A DNA stretch of 8,887 nucleotides, taken from positions 1 to 8,887 of the forward strand of contig DATGWP010000053.1 in assembly GCA_035299425.1 (NCBI GenBank). The letters are read 5' to 3'. This DNA is from Bog-950 sp035299425 (GTDB lineage: Bacteria; Bacteroidota; Bacteroidia; Chitinophagales; LD1). Shown in pieces: positions 7,114 through 8,887 of this stretch. Position 1 is the first letter of the stretch. Every line of letters begins with the position of its first letter. Both the position numbers and the translations under genes were made by a program. The notes under the pieces were generated by a model. It searched no databases, had not been told where the DNA came from, and saw nothing but the letters and a program-made list of their open reading frames with translations.

Positions 7114-8028
7114 TTAATATGCGTTCAGATTAGCCGGCATCATTACATCTATGCACTGTGGCACTACCTCAAAGGTAAGATCATCGTGTGATATTACTGA
7201 GTCGCCATCGAACTGGTAAACCATTTTTTTGTTGCCGTGTATTACAATCTTCTTTGCCCGGTACGATTCAGCTTCTTTAATCAAATCGGCCCGCTTAAGC
7301 ATCAGGCAGCCTACTATATAAAACAGTTTATAAACCGGGAACCGGGTCATTACAATTACATCCATAATACCATCCTTCATACTGGTGAAAGGGAACACAG
7401 CATAATCGTAGCCGTATTGGTTAGAGTTGAAGGCGGTAAATAGAAAGAAATCGCGCTCGATAGTGATGTCGTCAATCTCTACTTTAGCGTGAAACGGCTG
7501 AAAATAAAAGAGTAACTCTTTAACCACTGCCCAGGCATAGGATGCCAGACCCCTGATGGCGTGGTGGTGAAACCTGCGTGCCACAGAGCTATCGATACCA
7601 AAGCCAGCATTGCTTACAAAGTAACGCAGGTTAGATTTTACCAGATCTATTTTACCGGCCTTGCCGGTGTTCAGCACATTTATAGCCCCTTCTACATCGC
7701 GGGCAGGTATCTTAAGGTGCGTGGCAAAGCCATTGCCCGAGCCATAGGGAATAACTCCCAGCGCTGTTTTGGTGCCTACCAGGCTTTGGGCTACTTCGTT
7801 TATACTTCCATCGCCGCCTACGGCTACGCATATATCATAACCTTCTTCTACAGCCTGCTGGGCTATAAGGCTGGCGTGACCGGCGTACTGTGTAAAGCGG
7901 ATGGTATAGTCAAACTGCACATAATCTATGTACCGCGCAATTTTCTCGGGTACGTTCTTCTTTTTATAAACGCCGGATATCGGGTTTATAACAAACATTA
8001 TTTTTTTCTTGGTCTCGGGGTTGGTCAT
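7114..8028 (-). CDS. Diacylglycerol/lipid kinase family protein (YegS/DgkB-like)
   Basis: A 304-residue cytosolic or membrane-associated ATP-dependent lipid kinase of the diacylglycerol kinase catalytic superfamily, which phosphorylates a lipid hydroxyl; the exact substrate (diacylglycerol, a sphingoid base or another lipid) cannot be read from sequence. Motifs: INPISG at 14-19, GGDGSINEV at 71-79 (nucleotide-binding and catalytic loop), PYGSGNGFA at 94-102, NAGFGID at 140-146, KDGIMDV at 218-224 and a late QFDGD at 272-276 typical of the second domain. Length is normal (about 290-310) and there are no transmembrane helices. The ATG at 8026-8028 gives a standard N-terminus. The start codon lies only two bases from the left arm of the inverted repeat, so its leader is made of repeat sequence. 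It ends before an intrinsic terminator. Possibly once cotranscribed with nadC, which is the next housekeeping gene upstream; this is inference. Confidence 0.93.
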   Translation of the reverse strand: MTNPETKKKIMFVINPISGVYKKKNVPEKIARYIDYVQFDYTIRFTQYAGHASLIAQQAVEEGYDICVAVGGDGSINEVAQSLVGTKTALGVIPYGSGNGFATHLKIPARDVEGAINVLNTGKAGKIDLVKSNLRYFVSNAGFGIDSSVARRFHHHAIRGLASYAWAVVKELLFYFQPFHAKVEIDDITIERDFFLFTAFNSNQYGYDYAVFPFTSMKDGIMDVIVMTRFPVYKLFYIVGCLMLKRADLIKEAESYRAKKIVIHGNKKMVYQFDGDSVISHDDLTFEVVPQCIDVMMPANLNAY

Positions 8029-8030
8029 TC

Positions 8031-8059
8031 AGTGAATAGTAAATAATGAATAGGCAATA
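8031..8059. repeat. Left arm of inverted repeat around the four-helix-bundle gene
   Basis: AGTGAATAGTAAATA at 8031-8045 is the exact reverse complement of 8503-8517, and TAGGCAATA at 8051-8059 is the exact reverse complement of 8489-8497. The five-base spacer has the same length on both sides. Over 29 bases 26 match by my alignment. It abuts the lipid kinase start codon, from which it is separated by two bases. Confidence 0.85.
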
Positions 8060-8079
8060 ATACAATGAAATAGCAAATG

Positions 8080-8093
8080 GTAAATAGTGAATA
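8080..8093. repeat. Extra internal repeat copy near the left arm
   Basis: GTAAATAGTGAATA at 8080-8093 is the exact reverse complement of 8510-8523, so a second 14-base inverted pair overlaps the right arm. It shares the AATAGTGAATAGTAAATA core with the main arms, showing that the flanks are built from reiterated heptamer-like units. Confidence 0.7.
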
Positions 8094-8116
8094 TGTAATA
8101 AGAAATACGAGATATC

Positions 8117-8470
8117 TTAATCGGGCTTAATGAATGTGCTAAGTATTCTGAATACTGAAATAGTTAATGGTTTTAGTTGTTCAATATCTGCTTCGGTAAG
8201 AAAACTAAGGCCCAAAGAAATTTCTATTTGTGTGTCCAGTTCCACTAATGATGATCTTGCTATCATGTAAAATTTTTTTCTGTCCGGCTCTGTTTTTCTT
8301 GAAGCACCCTCTGCTATATTTGAACAGACCGATACGGATGCCCTGCGCATTTGACTTATCAAGCCAAACTGCTCCTCTTTAGGTAACTGTTTTGTAAGCA
8401 GATATACAATTTTTACCAATTGCATGCTCTGCTTCCACACTTCAAGATTTTTATGGTTTAGTGTTAGCAT
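8117..8470 (-). CDS. Four helix bundle protein (S23 / 23S rRNA intervening sequence family)
   Basis: This 117-residue protein belongs to the four-helix-bundle family first seen encoded inside 23S rRNA intervening sequences (as in Leptospira and Coxiella) and related to the Avd accessory protein of diversity-generating retroelements. Signatures: LEVWKQSMQLV at 9-19 in helix 1, QFGLISQMRRASVSVCSNIAEG at 34-55 with the hallmark SNIAEG at 50-55, a KFYMIARSSLVELDTQ stretch at 66-81, and a fourth helix to the end. Family length is about 115-125, so it is complete. The ATG at 8468-8470 is the natural start; no Shine-Dalgarno is visible. It is not inside an rRNA gene here but between nadC and the lipid kinase gene, bounded by inverted repeats, and is AT-rich. 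Molecular function of free-standing members is not established; the fold suggests nucleic-acid binding and oligomers, which is inference. Confidence 0.93.
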   Translation of the reverse strand: MLTLNHKNLEVWKQSMQLVKIVYLLTKQLPKEEQFGLISQMRRASVSVCSNIAEGASRKTEPDRKKFYMIARSSLVELDTQIEISLGLSFLTEADIEQLKPLTISVFRILSTFIKPD

Positions 8471-8488
8471 AATTGTATTTGCATTTTC

Positions 8489-8517
8489 TATTGCCTACTA
8501 ACTATTTACTATTCACT
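8489..8517. repeat. Right arm of inverted repeat around the four-helix-bundle gene
   Basis: TATTTACTATTCACT at 8503-8517 and TATTGCCTA at 8489-8497 are reverse complements of the left arm segments, with equal five-base spacers. On the minus strand this arm forms the leader of the four-helix-bundle gene. The related sequence continues to 8523 and covers the nadC stop codon at 8520-8522. Confidence 0.85.
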
Positions 8518-8519
8518 AT

Positions 8520-8887
8520 TTACTCTGCCTTTAAACTTAAATCCAAACTTACAGAAGAATGCGTTAATGCACCAACTGAGATAAAATCTACGCCTGTTTC
8601 GGCAAACGGGCGGATGGTATCTAAGGTAATTCCCCCACTGCCTTCGGTTTCATATTGCTTATTTACTAATGCAACACCCTGTTTCATTAGCTCAGGTGTA
8701 AAGTTATCGAGCATTATGCGGGTTACGTTTCCCACACGCAATACTTCTTCTATGTCTTTAAGGCTGCGGGTTTCTATTTCTACCGGCAGGTTAAGGTTGT
8801 TCTTTTGCTGATACTCTTTTACTGCCATCACTGCTTTTTCTATGCCTCCACTAAAATCTATATGGTTGTCTTTCAGCATTATCATAT
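8520..8887 (-). CDS. nadC: Nicotinate-nucleotide pyrophosphorylase (quinolinate phosphoribosyltransferase), 5' end cut by window
   Basis: NadC converts quinolinate and PRPP to nicotinate mononucleotide, CO2 and pyrophosphate in de novo NAD synthesis; it is cytosolic and usually dimeric. About 122 C-terminal residues are visible, roughly 43% of a typical 280-residue enzyme. Numbering from the first visible Met: IMLKDNHI at 2-9 (active-site Lys), VEIETRSL at 35-42, RIMLDNFTPE at 56-65, GSGGI at 82-86 (often ASGGI) and the final TGVDFISVGALTHS at 97-110, all in the alpha/beta barrel. The frame is open to the right edge and the first visible Met is internal (family consensus has residues just before the MIMLKDNH segment), so the true start lies outside. 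The TAA stop is embedded in the repeat that bounds the next cassette. Identification is secure. Confidence 0.96.
   Translation of the reverse strand, partial: MIMLKDNHIDFSGGIEKAVMAVKEYQQKNNLNLPVEIETRSLKDIEEVLRVGNVTRIMLDNFTPELMKQGVALVNKQYETEGSGGITLDTIRPFAETGVDFISVGALTHSSVSLDLSLKAE

Larger units (their letters stand above)
8031..8517 (-). mobile_element. Putative IR-bounded four-helix-bundle cassette
   Basis: The two repeat arms enclose a single 117-codon S23-like gene in a unit of 487 bases that fills nearly all the space between nadC and the lipid kinase gene. The gene is AT-richer (about 37% GC by hand count) than a sampled stretch of the lipid kinase gene (about 53%). The layout, a four-helix-bundle ORF in the loop of a long-range stem, resembles the intervening sequences of some 23S rRNA genes. 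There is no transposase and no visible target duplication, so mobility is inference. Confidence 0.4.

Noticed and set aside
8026..8522. Insertion sequence with target site duplication
   Set aside because: The bases just outside the two arms do not match each other and there is no transposase frame; only a non-autonomous or RNA-type unit remains possible.
8031..8523. CRISPR-like array in the AT-rich repeated flanks
   Set aside because: The repeats are short, degenerate and partly inverted, with no regular unique spacers and no cas genes.

Overview
The window looks like a chromosomal segment of a Bacteroidota bacterium, probably of the Chitinophagaceae/Sphingobacteriia type. Three things point there: a large secreted protein ending in a type IX secretion (T9SS) type A sorting domain, promoter-like TAnnTTTG boxes with no clear Shine-Dalgarno sequences, and a free-standing four-helix-bundle (S23/IVP-type) gene. 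All six genes lie on the minus strand, so transcription runs from high to low coordinates. No rRNA, tRNA, CRISPR array, transposase or integrase was seen.

In the order of transcription: (1) nadC, the 3' part of quinolinate phosphoribosyltransferase, entering from the right edge; (2) a small AT-rich cassette of about 0.49 kb with a four-helix-bundle protein gene enclosed by imperfect inverted repeats, filling the space between nadC and the next gene; (3) a diacylglycerol/lipid kinase-like gene, followed by a good intrinsic terminator; (4) a 1137-residue secreted M43 (pappalysin/cytophagalysin-like) metalloprotease with PKD-like domains, a six-repeat propeller-like insertion and a T9SS sorting domain, apparently with its own promoter; (5) a small SUI1/YciH translation-factor-like gene with a good Bacteroidota-type promoter; (6) a 221-base gap with a dispersed-repeat-like double hairpin; (7) the first 984 codons of dnaE, the replicative DNA polymerase III alpha subunit, running off the left edge.

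The genes do not form one pathway: NAD synthesis, lipid phosphorylation, translation and replication are housekeeping jobs, and the protease is an accessory secreted enzyme. The two places most worth a second look are the inverted-repeat-bounded four-helix-bundle cassette, whose layout resembles the intervening sequences of 23S rRNA genes but sits between protein genes, and the protease, where a module of about 325 residues with six repeats spaced 49-53 residues apart appears to be inserted inside a PKD-like domain.
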